From Litoribacillus peritrichatus (GTDB lineage: Bacteria; Pseudomonadota; Gammaproteobacteria; Pseudomonadales; Litoribrevibacteraceae), in NCBI RefSeq assembly GCF_039537985.1, contig NZ_BAABBN010000004.1, forward strand, positions 1,178,001 to 1,242,000: a stretch of DNA of 64,000 nucleotides. The letters are read 5' to 3'. The notes under the pieces are model-generated. The model was given only the letters and a program-made list of their open reading frames with translations, had not been told where the DNA came from and did not search any database. Below, one piece after another: positions 1 through 7,094 of the stretch; positions within the stretch are counted from its first letter, which is position 1, and every line of letters begins with the position of its first letter. Position numbers and translations under genes: made by a program.

Positions 1-75
1 GCATTCTAGCATGACAACTTAGAATCAAACATCTATATGAGGCCGGATCTTTGTTCCTCGCTTCCAATATTGAAT

Positions 76-104
76 TTGGAAGGTGGAAGCCAGATGTATA
101 TAAT
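76..104 (+). promoter_or_regulatory. Probable sigma-70 promoter of the glutaredoxin gene
   Basis: A -35-like TTGGAA at 76-81 is separated by exactly 17 bases from a perfect TATAAT at 99-104. It lies about 70 bases ahead of the start chosen for the glutaredoxin-like gene. Only sequence match supports this call. Confidence 0.55.
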
Positions 105-175
105 GGCGCAAATTTTGACCAAGTAATGAATTAGATGGCTTGGTTAGCCCATTAAAACAGAAGGTAGGTCGTTGT

Positions 176-556
176 ATGTTGCGAGTAGTACGAGCAATTC
201 TTGGTGCGTTAATTTTATTTTTTAACTGGGTATTCACTCCCAGAGGTGTAAAAAGAGCGCCGCAAGCTCAGGCAAAGATTGACTCAGAAACAAAGAACCT
301 GGCGCTTTATCAATACAAGTCATGCCCGTTTTGTGTAAAAGTACGTCGTTCTATGAAACGTAATTCTTTAAATATCGAGACCAGAGACGCCAAGCGTGTT
401 GCGTCACATAAAGATGAGTTGGTTAATGGTGGCGGTGCATTGAAAGTACCATGCCTTCGTATTGAAGATGAGAAGGGCGAAGTGAGCTGGATGTATGAGT
501 CTTCGGACATCATTCAGTATTTGGAATCCCGGTTTTCAACTCCTCAAACCTCTTAG
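176..556 (+). CDS. Membrane-anchored glutaredoxin-like protein
   Basis: This 126-residue protein has a hydrophobic N-terminal segment (about residues 5-20) followed by a thioredoxin-fold glutaredoxin domain with the redox motif CPFC at about 50-53. A cis-proline context (VPCL) follows, then a C-terminal SSDIIQYLESRF helix typical of GST/glutaredoxin folds. The family reduces disulfides or mixed glutathione disulfides. The N-terminal anchor suggests the domain is tethered to the membrane. I chose the ATG at 176, preceded by an AGAAGGTAGG-like ribosome site, over an upstream in-frame TTG at 140. The hydrophobic stretch starts immediately after this ATG. Two hairpins follow the stop codon. The specific partner is unknown. 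Confidence 0.85.
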   Translation: MLRVVRAILGALILFFNWVFTPRGVKRAPQAQAKIDSETKNLALYQYKSCPFCVKVRRSMKRNSLNIETRDAKRVASHKDELVNGGGALKVPCLRIEDEKGEVSWMYESSDIIQYLESRFSTPQTS

Positions 557-560
557 GTTG

Positions 561-622
561 AAAGCTTCTGTAAGCTTTATTCATTAAGTGTTACTGAATA
601 AGCGGTGATTTATCGCTTATTC
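561..622 (+). terminator. Two stem-loops after the glutaredoxin gene
   Basis: A 7-bp hairpin (AAAGCTT/AAGCTTT, 561-578) is followed by a 9-bp hairpin (GAATAAGCG/CGCTTATTC, 596-622). Pyrimidine-rich sequence ending in TTTT comes next. This is plausible as the transcription end of the upstream gene. Confidence 0.5.
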
Positions 623-724
623 TCTGTCTTCTTTTATAGATGCGCAGCCCTTTCGATTTTCTTCCCTGTAATCCTACCCATTAATTATTTTGTATCGAAA
701 TGGATTCGCGCCAGTATTCTCCCG

Positions 725-866
725 GCAGGCTGTTGATTTTCGTTATCGAGGCAGGACTAACAAGGCAAAATCAGGCGAAAACGCGGAGTATATAGTTCAT
801 AAATGAGCATTTTGAGTCTGATTTTAACACCGTTAGGGCAACACAGATAGAAAATCAACAACCTGC
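725..866. repeat. Long palindromic dispersed element, copy A
   Basis: Outer arms at 725-740 and 851-866 match in 15 of 16 positions as an inverted repeat. Inner arms AAAATCAG (767-774) and CTGATTTT (818-825) also pair. The apex carries CGGAGT...TAAATGAGCA (784-809). The same apex and several flanking blocks recur at 57572-57700, so this is one member of a dispersed family. It fills the otherwise gene-free stretch 557-906 between the glutaredoxin and dodecin genes. Confidence 0.75.
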
Positions 867-906
867 TAGACTTATTGGATACACCTGAAACAAGTGGAGA
901 GTCACA

Positions 907-1116
907 ATGAGTGCTCATGTATATAAAAAAGTTGAGATTGTAGGCAGTTCTACCACCGGCTTGGAAGATGCCATTACCAACGGCATTAATAAAGCTGCTA
1001 AGTCCATTAAGCATATGGACTGGTTTGAAGTGACAGAAACCCGAGGTCACATCGATAAAGGAGCTGTGGCTCACTGGCAGGTAACGTTAAAAATTGGTTT
1101 TCGACTGGATGATTAA
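907..1116 (+). CDS. Dodecin, flavin-binding storage protein
   Basis: The 69-residue protein matches the dodecin family in length and layout: a short N-terminal strand (VYKKVEIVGSS), a helix (residues 18-37), and two antiparallel strands. The conserved flavin-stacking tryptophan is at about residue 39 in HMDWFEV, and a glutamine follows the second conserved tryptophan (HWQV, 57-58). Dodecins form hollow dodecamers that bind riboflavin, FMN or FAD in the cytoplasm, buffering free flavin. The gene stands alone, convergent with the DCC-type gene, and the two stop regions overlap by four bases. Confidence 0.93.
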   Translation: MSAHVYKKVEIVGSSTTGLEDAITNGINKAAKSIKHMDWFEVTETRGHIDKGAVAHWQVTLKIGFRLDD

Positions 1117-1547
1117 TTGCCAGTTAAAAACCGGCTTTGGTGCTCAGCCGATGGCAGTATGCAATGGTCGTATTTGCCAAATAAGAAATACCGGTTGAGT
1201 GCTATTCGGTCGTAACCCCAGTTTCTTATGAACGCAGGCAAGCATTTAAAAACCGAAAACAGTTTCCAGGGAAGACCCAGCTGGCTTACGACGTTTAAAA
1301 ATGCATCGCTTTGTTGGTAGGCCTTCGATCCTTCTATGTACAGCATGGTATCGAATCTGTCGGTGGGGTAATTGAAATAGGCAAGAATGCTTTGCCCCTC
1401 CGGAGACTGGACGGATGCCAATTTGAAGATGTTCTGGGTGTCGTGTTTAATTATGAACCCGCTCCAGAAATTACAGAGCTTGCAGACACCATCAAATAAG
1501 ATAACTTTATCGTTTTCTGACATATAAGGAGGAAGAGACATAGTCAT
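1113..1547 (-). CDS. DCC-family (DUF393) thiol-disulfide oxidoreductase
   Basis: The protein carries the family signature FDGVCKLCN close to its N-terminus (Cys22 and Cys25 in this numbering), with downstream features typical of DUF393/YuxK proteins (YDRIALNRYFLFGK region). These are predicted small thiol-disulfide oxidoreductases of unknown substrate. An open frame continues upstream to 1604. I prefer the ATG at 1547 because the preceding sequence is shared with the end of a possible upstream small gene (stop at 1582), and because homologues start just before the DGxCxxC motif. No clear ribosome site decides between the starts. The gene is convergent with dodecin. Confidence 0.8.
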   Translation of the reverse strand: MTMSLPPYMSENDKVILFDGVCKLCNFWSGFIIKHDTQNIFKLASVQSPEGQSILAYFNYPTDRFDTMLYIEGSKAYQQSDAFLNVVSQLGLPWKLFSVFKCLPAFIRNWGYDRIALNRYFLFGKYDHCILPSAEHQSRFLTGN

Positions 1548-1581
1548 AGACTTTAGCCCTCGTAGGCTGATAATGCTTCGT

Positions 1582-1740
1582 TCACTGGCTATCTTGCCTT
1601 TCATAATACTGTCTATCGTACCACTCTTTCACCGAAATTAAGTGCGGCAATTCGTTAAGCTGTTTTTCGTACTTACTGCTGGGCGACTCTGTTGCATCTC
1701 TTTTGCGTTTGGATCGTTTTTTTCTCAGGGAATTTACTGG
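1582..1740 (-). CDS. Candidate small basic protein without a normal start codon
   Basis: On the minus strand 53 codons are open from 1740 to a TGA at 1582. They read as a highly basic N-terminus (LRKKRSKRKRD) followed by an ordered segment ending VKEWYDRQYYERQDSQ. A good ribosome site (AGGAGAT, complement of 1743-1749) lies just ahead, but the expected start position reads GTA, not ATG or GTG. It could be a real small gene that lost its start, a gene using a rare start, or chance. I do not recognise the family. Confidence 0.3.
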   Translation of the reverse strand, partial: PVNSLRKKRSKRKRDATESPSSKYEKQLNELPHLISVKEWYDRQYYERQDSQ

Positions 1741-1962
1741 TTATCTCCTAAAGTTTCTGTTGCTTCTATGCGCTGTCTTTTGGGTTGATAAAGTTTACTC
1801 TTCTTAATCCTTTTTTATTAATTTTAATCGCATGATTAAATAGGGTGCTGACAACCGTTCGTAGCCTAGTTAGTGTTATACGGCAGTTCCGATCCAGTTG
1901 TACGGAAACATGAATTTAAATCCCTGCATTTTTTCCTACAGCAAGCTGAACAGGAGCTTTCC

Positions 1963-3273
1963 ATGAGCGATGATGTCGCAGTACAAAACACAGAAAAAGC
2001 CGAGCTAGATCCTAAAATTCAGGAAATTATGGGTTCCATTGATTTGGAACTGAATTTAGTGAACCCGCCGCCGCCAAACGACTATGAGGTGTTGTTTAAA
2101 GTCGCTTTGGAAGCGCTGAACTTTTTTCCTCCATTGTATTTTCAGTCTATTTTTGGCCGGGTGGGAGAGATTATTCCGCCGTACCGTACAGAATCTGAGT
2201 ACACCATCTTGAACCCGTGGCGTCCGGTTCGTGCAGCTAATTATCTGGTGGATATTACGGTGCCTGCGTTTTCTCACGCGCCAGGACCTTGGGCAAGAAC
2301 GTTATTGCCGCCGGTCATTCAAAATACGTTTTGGCGTCCTAGTAATTACTTTCAGCAACCAGATCCGTTTGACAGTGTGACTTCGTTTGCGAATGAGCGT
2401 TGGTTCTTTTTGAATGGAATCTGTACCAACGAAGCGGTTGCAAAACTGAACACGGACTTAATCAGCGAACTGTTTCAGAGGCCGATTACTTGTATTCATA
2501 ATGCGACTGACTCTGCAATTTTGGACTTGGTTCAGTGCGCCGTGGGTAAATCCTTCAAAACCGACCCAGACCTGGACGATGCTCAGTCTATGACTGAACC
2601 TGCAATCAAAGCGGCTGTAGCTATACTTGAGGCGCTGAAAGATCCTCAGTTGGATAAAGTCGTGTTGCTATGTCACTCGGAAGGAACAATTATTACTGCG
2701 AATGTACTAAAAGCGTTTCAGCGCAGTTTAGAGACCATTCATTTGTTGCTGGATGATCTCAGTGCCCGACCTAAGCTAAAGCTTGAACTCATTGATCAAT
2801 TAGTCATCGATATTATTTTCAGTGAAGAACTTCACGGCTTGGATCGCAAGAGCCTGGATTCTTATTTGGTGAATACCCTCAAGAAGTTAGAGGTTTATAC
2901 CTTTGCAAACTGTGCAGACAAGATGACCTATGTGAGTTATACCGTTGATGAGCAGGGGAATGAAGTTGGATTGCCGTACATTGAGAACTTTGCCAACGAA
3001 TTTGATTTAGTGGCTCGACTCGGTGTGTTGTCTCCGTTGAAAGCGACCAACCCGGATATCATTAAAATCGATGGCGATGTTTACGAAAAGACGGGCTTGG
3101 ACGCCTGGGGTCATTTACTGAATCAACACTATTTATTCGGTATGCAGGCATTTTTAGAAGGTAAGAGTGGCAACCCTTATCAGAATGTCGACCAGAAAGA
3201 AGGGGAGATTCCGCCGACGCCTCGTTTATACCAGTATTACGACGGCAAACGTATAGGGCCATATTGCAAATAG
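1963..3273 (+). CDS. Predicted alpha/beta-hydrolase (lipase-like), function unknown
   Basis: The 436-residue product has a core WFFLNGICTN segment (an oxyanion-hole-like strand) and a nucleophile-elbow-like VVLLCHSEGT, in which Ser239 would be the nucleophile. The first glycine of the usual GxSxG is replaced by cysteine. Late Asp/His candidates occur in the ENFANEFDLVARLG and LDAWGHLLNQHY segments. This layout is seen in hypothetical bacterial and fungal lipase-like proteins. No signal peptide is visible, so it is probably cytoplasmic. The ATG at 1963 is chosen because AGGAGC lies six bases upstream. An in-frame ATG at 1906 lacks such a site. Substrate cannot be deduced. Confidence 0.65.
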   Translation: MSDDVAVQNTEKAELDPKIQEIMGSIDLELNLVNPPPPNDYEVLFKVALEALNFFPPLYFQSIFGRVGEIIPPYRTESEYTILNPWRPVRAANYLVDITVPAFSHAPGPWARTLLPPVIQNTFWRPSNYFQQPDPFDSVTSFANERWFFLNGICTNEAVAKLNTDLISELFQRPITCIHNATDSAILDLVQCAVGKSFKTDPDLDDAQSMTEPAIKAAVAILEALKDPQLDKVVLLCHSEGTIITANVLKAFQRSLETIHLLLDDLSARPKLKLELIDQLVIDIIFSEELHGLDRKSLDSYLVNTLKKLEVYTFANCADKMTYVSYTVDEQGNEVGLPYIENFANEFDLVARLGVLSPLKATNPDIIKIDGDVYEKTGLDAWGHLLNQHYLFGMQAFLEGKSGNPYQNVDQKEGEIPPTPRLYQYYDGKRIGPYCK

Positions 3274-3291
3274 GTATATGGAAAACAAATA

Positions 3292-3336
3292 CATTGAAAA
3301 CCAAGACATTGAAAATAAGTGCATTGAAAATAAAAG
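3292..3336. repeat. Three 15-bp tandem repeats
   Basis: Three adjoining 15-base units that begin CATTGAAAA follow the hydrolase stop codon (3292-3306, 3307-3321, 3322-3336). They differ at a few positions. A partly similar block precedes them. They lie between the gene and its terminator. Confidence 0.75.
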
Positions 3337-3356
3337 TACGTTGATGCTCTAAGAAT

Positions 3357-3393
3357 AATAAACGGAGTTCTGATTGCAAGGACTCCGTTTATT
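3357..3393. terminator. Bidirectional-type hairpin between convergent genes
   Basis: A 12-bp stem (AATAAACGGAGT with ACTCCGTTTATT) encloses a 13-base loop between the hydrolase and the minus-strand 546-aa gene. It overlaps the last codon of the latter. The A/T flanks would serve either direction. Confidence 0.7.
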
Positions 3394-5029
3394 CGTCAAG
3401 CAGTTCATCAATAACTTTGTAAAGGCCGAGCTGACGGTCAAGCTTGTCTTGTTGAAGTGTGCCTAGGTCACTCGTGATTAATGTATCTGTGATTTGCTCT
3501 TTTATGGCCTCTTTATTGGTTAACTTCCCGTTTTCATATTCTTTGGTTGTTTCTTCTTTGGACTGAGACTGATTTACGATGGCAGAGTTAATGGCGCCTT
3601 GGCCATCCATATTGATGGATCGGATTAAAGAGCCTTCTTCTTTCAGCGTCTCGTATTTGTAGTTGCCATTTTTGAAGTCTACTTGATTCAGGCCGTTGAG
3701 AGGCTTGTGCTGTCGGATGTCCATGTCGTAGGTGGATGTTTGTTCAACTTCCGTGTATTTACCATCACGAGTCAAGCCTTCTCTGATTTTGGTCTCTTGG
3801 TCGATTTCTAATGACATGAACGACTTTTCTTGCGGATTCTGAGGATTTGGTGCTATGTCTCGTGTCCCAAAAAAATTGGCTTCAAAGTCGGGCAAACCAC
3901 TGAGAACCGATTTAGCAACGGAAGTTTGGTTTGGGTTGAGTGTCGTTGATGTGTCCTTCTCATCGTCCTCATTCCTCAGGCCAATGTTGAGCGCAGATGA
4001 AAATCCGTCTGTAAAAAACGATGCAACATCGTCAGGTGAAACACCGAACATTTTATAAGATTTAGCTGTTTTATCTATGATGTCTAAATACGATTGGAAC
4101 TGGGCATTTTCTTCCAGGCTCCCGCTGACCAGTTCGTTGTTGGTATCTACTGTGAAATCGTACGTTAACCCGTTCTGGGTGGCTTCCAAAGTTTGGTTGC
4201 CGTTGAATTGATCAATTTCAAAATGAAACTCCGCTTTGGAGCTGGTGTGTGAATTCTTTAATTCAAGATCAAAGCCAACCAATTCGTCGCGATCGAAACC
4301 TTGCAGGCCATTTAATTCAGCCATGCCCCGACCATTGAAAAAAGCACCGGCAGAATCGCTAAAATCCACAGCCAGATTTTGAATGGCTTCCAATTCTTCT
4401 TCGTCCAGCTCACCTTCAAATTCAAAGCTGAACGAAGTGCCGTTGACACTCAGAAAACCCGAGTCTTTCACTGCTGCAATGCCGTTTTCTTTGTTGATAT
4501 TAATGGTGACTTTGTCGCCGTCTTTGGTTTCGATTTCCAAACTGAAAGATGCTTCCACATTCGCGCCGGATCGGAGGCTTTGATAACTTGGTGATGCCGT
4601 TTTTCCAGCTTCATCCATTTGCGCAAAACCTGCGTATGAACGGCTTCCATCAAAATATGAGCCTTCAGATAGATCGAGTTCCGTGATGTAAGACAAAAAT
4701 AAAGACGGCAAGAACTGCCTGTTAGTGGTTTGGGTATCCAGTTCGGATGCCAAGTACTCATTACGATTTAAAAACTCGGCATCACCTTGCGGTGAATAAC
4801 GAACCAAGCCTTCAATGGCTTTAAAATTATTTGGTTCATTAATGATGGGTGTTGAAGCGATGTCTACCGTGATGGAAGGAGGGAGTGCAACATTATGTTC
4901 TACCGTTTGGGATTCGGACGAAGTTAACTGAAGCTTTTTGATTTCCTCATCGGTTAACTTTTTACCTTCAGGTACATTTCCACTTCGTGCGGATTGTAAA
5001 TCGGCCAAATCGAACGGTATGGTTTTCAT
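3389..5029 (-). CDS. Unknown acidic 546-residue protein
   Basis: I do not recognise this protein. It has no signal peptide or membrane segment. It is acidic and rich in Glu, Asp, Ser and Asn. An N-terminal region carries KKLTDEEIKKLQL. The middle has alternating beta-like stretches (ASFSLEIETKDGDKVTININ, FSFEFEGELDEEELEAIQNLA, KAEFHFEIDQFNG), and the C-terminus is long and charged. The repeated 'xFxFE' style recalls flagellar or surface-associated hypothetical proteins, but that is only an impression. The start at 5029 is supported by TAGGAAA about six bases upstream. The gene stands alone between a convergent hydrolase and a GST. Confidence 0.75.
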   Translation of the reverse strand: MKTIPFDLADLQSARSGNVPEGKKLTDEEIKKLQLTSSESQTVEHNVALPPSITVDIASTPIINEPNNFKAIEGLVRYSPQGDAEFLNRNEYLASELDTQTTNRQFLPSLFLSYITELDLSEGSYFDGSRSYAGFAQMDEAGKTASPSYQSLRSGANVEASFSLEIETKDGDKVTININKENGIAAVKDSGFLSVNGTSFSFEFEGELDEEELEAIQNLAVDFSDSAGAFFNGRGMAELNGLQGFDRDELVGFDLELKNSHTSSKAEFHFEIDQFNGNQTLEATQNGLTYDFTVDTNNELVSGSLEENAQFQSYLDIIDKTAKSYKMFGVSPDDVASFFTDGFSSALNIGLRNEDDEKDTSTTLNPNQTSVAKSVLSGLPDFEANFFGTRDIAPNPQNPQEKSFMSLEIDQETKIREGLTRDGKYTEVEQTSTYDMDIRQHKPLNGLNQVDFKNGNYKYETLKEEGSLIRSINMDGQGAINSAIVNQSQSKEETTKEYENGKLTNKEAIKEQITDTLITSDLGTLQQDKLDRQLGLYKVIDELLDE

Positions 5030-5141
5030 AAAAATTTCCTATCCATGAACTTTCTATGTGTTTATGTGGCTGTGTTGAATCCTATGCTAACCATCTTAAC
5101 GACCTTTGCTTGAGTAACTTTAGACCACTTACACTTAATAT

Positions 5142-5155
5142 TGACTGATTAGTCA
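5142..5155. promoter_or_regulatory. Short palindrome upstream of the 546-aa gene
   Basis: TGACTGATTAGTCA is a 5-4-5 inverted repeat of the size used by TetR-type repressors. It sits about 115 bases ahead of the 546-aa gene start. No cognate regulator is adjacent, so the role is speculative. Confidence 0.25.
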
Positions 5156-5242
5156 GTGAGAAATATCTCAAAAGTGAGGGTTTGATCAATTAATCTGTGG
5201 TGTGTGACGAGGCATTAATTAAAAAGACGGTCTGGTATTTAT

Positions 5243-5277
5243 ATACATGAGGCTCGTAATTCTAAAGCCTCATGTAT
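5243..5277 (-). terminator. Stem-loop after the GST gene
   Basis: A 12-bp perfect stem (ATACATGAGGCT with AGCCTCATGTAT) around an 11-base loop lies just beyond the GST stop codon. There is no strong U-run on the minus side, so it may act as a 3' stabiliser and not as a classic terminator. Confidence 0.5.
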
Positions 5278-5293
5278 TGCTTGGAGAAAGACA

Positions 5294-5917
5294 CTAAGCA
5301 CACAGGCCTACAGGCGTCTTTTCAAAGGCTATGAACCTTGGCAGACTTTCGAAGCGTTCAATCCAGGCGCGAATGTTGGGGTAGTTTTCCAGCGAAACAT
5401 CGCCTTCAGGCGCATGCGCTATGTATGCGTAATTTGCTGCGTCTGCAATGGTCGGTAAATCAGTGGCTAGCCAATCACGACCATTAAGGTGGGCTTCTAA
5501 TTCGATCAAAATTCCATGAGCCGTTGCTATGGCTGCATCGTGATCTAATCCAGCTCCAAATACATTGACCAAACGAGCAGCAGCTGGGCCAAAAGCCACC
5601 TTGCCAGCAGCGACGGATAAGAAGCGTTGTACTTCCGCCTGATCTGTCAGGTCTTCCGGATACCAGGTTCGCTCTGTATCGTATTTACTGGCAAGGTAGA
5701 CAAGAATGGCATTGGAGTCCGAGAGCGTTACATCGCCATCGTCCAATGCCGGAACTTGGCCAAAGCTGTTTTTTGCCAGAAACTCAGGTTTCTTATGTGC
5801 CCCTGCTTTTAGGTCTACGTCGATGATCTCTGCATCCAAACCCAGTAGAGACAAAATGACTTCCACTCGGTGAGAATGGCCTGATAGAGGGTGGCGGTAT
5901 AGTTTGATTGCGGACAT
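5294..5917 (-). CDS. Glutathione S-transferase family protein
   Basis: The 207-residue protein has an N-terminal thioredoxin-fold GST domain. The catalytic-serine region is at residues 7-15 (YRHPLSGHS), the cis-proline is in FGQVPALDDGD, and the glutathione-contact motif is LSDSNAILVYL. An all-helical C-terminal domain carries the N-capping LPTIADAANYAY pattern. It would conjugate or reduce electrophiles with glutathione in the cytoplasm. I chose the ATG at 5917 because GGAGTAAGACT precedes it. The gene is divergent from a LysR regulator. A perfect palindrome in the shared spacer suggests that regulator controls it. The substrate is unknown. Confidence 0.9.
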   Translation of the reverse strand: MSAIKLYRHPLSGHSHRVEVILSLLGLDAEIIDVDLKAGAHKKPEFLAKNSFGQVPALDDGDVTLSDSNAILVYLASKYDTERTWYPEDLTDQAEVQRFLSVAAGKVAFGPAAARLVNVFGAGLDHDAAIATAHGILIELEAHLNGRDWLATDLPTIADAANYAYIAHAPEGDVSLENYPNIRAWIERFESLPRFIAFEKTPVGLCA

Positions 5918-6094
5918 AGTCTTACTCCAATAATTCAGCAATTAATTTTAGTTTGTGGGTCGTAAATTTATATTTCACGTTTAAGGGTTACGTTTGCAAT
6001 TTGATGGCTCGATAAGCTTGCGTCGGGTCACTTTGCGTCGATGAGAGAAGTATCTATTTTTCTAGTTTATTGATAAATGGATGTTATGTTGAAT

Positions 6095-6119
6095 GATTGT
6101 CAATGCTATATTGACAATC
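6095..6119. promoter_or_regulatory. Perfect 10-bp inverted repeat abutting the LysR start
   Basis: GATTGTCAAT and ATTGACAATC are separated by five bases and end one base before the ATG at 6120. The position in the GST/LysR divergent spacer suggests an operator for autoregulation and control of the GST gene. It leaves no room for a ribosome site, so the regulator message may be leaderless or may start at the ATG at 6093. Confidence 0.6.
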
Positions 6120-7010
6120 ATGGACACTCTTGATGGTATGAAAACAGTGATTGCAGTAGTGGAGACGGGTTCTTTTACTGCAGCAAGTGAGCGCTTGGGG
6201 TTATCTAAAGCCTTGGTGAGCAAGTATGTTGGTGAAGTTGAATGCAGTCTTGGCGTTCGCTTGTTTAATCGATCAACAAGGCGGCTGGCCTTAACGGAAG
6301 CAGGACGTAGCTATTATGACCAGGCCTTACCTTTATTAGATGAATTCTCCGCATTAGTCGATAACGTTTCCGGCGATCAATCAAGCCCCAGAGGACTTCT
6401 GAGGATTAGCGTGCCAGTGGCTTTTGGTGAAATGGAGCTTTCCCCGGTTGTTCCTAAATTTCTGAAATTGTACCCGGATTTGCAGATTGATCTTCAGCTT
6501 TCTGATCGAATGATTGATATGTTAGAAGAGGGGATAGATGTTGTGATCCGTATTGGCGGTGTGGATGACTCAAACCTCATTGCCAAGCACATCAAAGACC
6601 TTCCTCTTATATTGTGTGCCTCTCCCGATTATCTTGAAGAACACACCTCCCCGACAAACGCCAATTGCATCGCGAAACATAATTGCATTATCGACAGTAA
6701 CTTTCGTATTGGAAAACAGTGGCCAATTGTATCTCCTGATGGCGAAACATCCTCAATAGAGGTTCAATCCCGAGTGGCGGCTAACAGTCCAAGAGCGGTT
6801 AAGGAAATTGCTCTGGCTAGTGGTGGTATCGGAATGATCCCAAAGTTCATTGTCGAGAAAGAGCTGGCTGATGGAACGCTGGTGGAAGTTTTACCTGGTT
6901 ATCGCACACTGGAATTTGGATTATTTGCGATTTATCCGCACCGAAGGTATTTGCCGAGAAAAGTTCGTTGTTTTATAGATTTTTTGGTCGAGGAGTTAGA
7001 AGGCAGTTAA
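6120..7010 (+). CDS. LysR-family transcriptional regulator
   Basis: The 296-residue protein starts with a winged helix-turn-helix (TGSFTAASERLGLSKALVSKYVGEVE, residues about 17-42) followed by the LysR linker helix. The effector-binding domain follows (RISVPVAFGEMELSPVVPKFLKLYPDL). This style matches the CrgA/DsdC-like LysR group often paired with GST or reductase genes. It is divergent from the GST gene and probably controls it in response to a small ligand. The ATG at 6120 fits the family's usual MDxLxGMK start. An upstream ATG at 6093 would translate through the palindrome. The effector is unknown. Confidence 0.88.
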   Translation: MDTLDGMKTVIAVVETGSFTAASERLGLSKALVSKYVGEVECSLGVRLFNRSTRRLALTEAGRSYYDQALPLLDEFSALVDNVSGDQSSPRGLLRISVPVAFGEMELSPVVPKFLKLYPDLQIDLQLSDRMIDMLEEGIDVVIRIGGVDDSNLIAKHIKDLPLILCASPDYLEEHTSPTNANCIAKHNCIIDSNFRIGKQWPIVSPDGETSSIEVQSRVAANSPRAVKEIALASGGIGMIPKFIVEKELADGTLVEVLPGYRTLEFGLFAIYPHRRYLPRKVRCFIDFLVEELEGS

Positions 7011-7030
7011 TTGGCTTTGTAGCGTTAAAA

Positions 7031-7061
7031 AGTCCCCTTTATTTACCCAATAAAGGGGACT
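7031..7061 (-). terminator. Rho-independent terminator of the ABC operon
   Basis: An 11-bp stem (AGTCCCCTTTA with TAAAGGGGACT) is followed on the minus strand by TTTTTAACG. It lies just past the solute-binding-protein stop and terminates that operon. The plus-strand side lacks a T-run. Confidence 0.85.
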
Positions 7062-7094
7062 AGATAAATCAATACCTATTGATCCGCTCGGATA

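Noticed and set aside
757..1074. 105-codon minus-strand frame opposite dodecin
   Set aside because: It is a shadow of the dodecin gene and the palindromic element, with no ribosome site or family resemblance.
3062..3379. 105-codon minus-strand frame over the hydrolase 3' end
   Set aside because: Its repeated Phe/Val pattern is produced by the 15-bp tandem repeats and it overlaps a well-supported gene.
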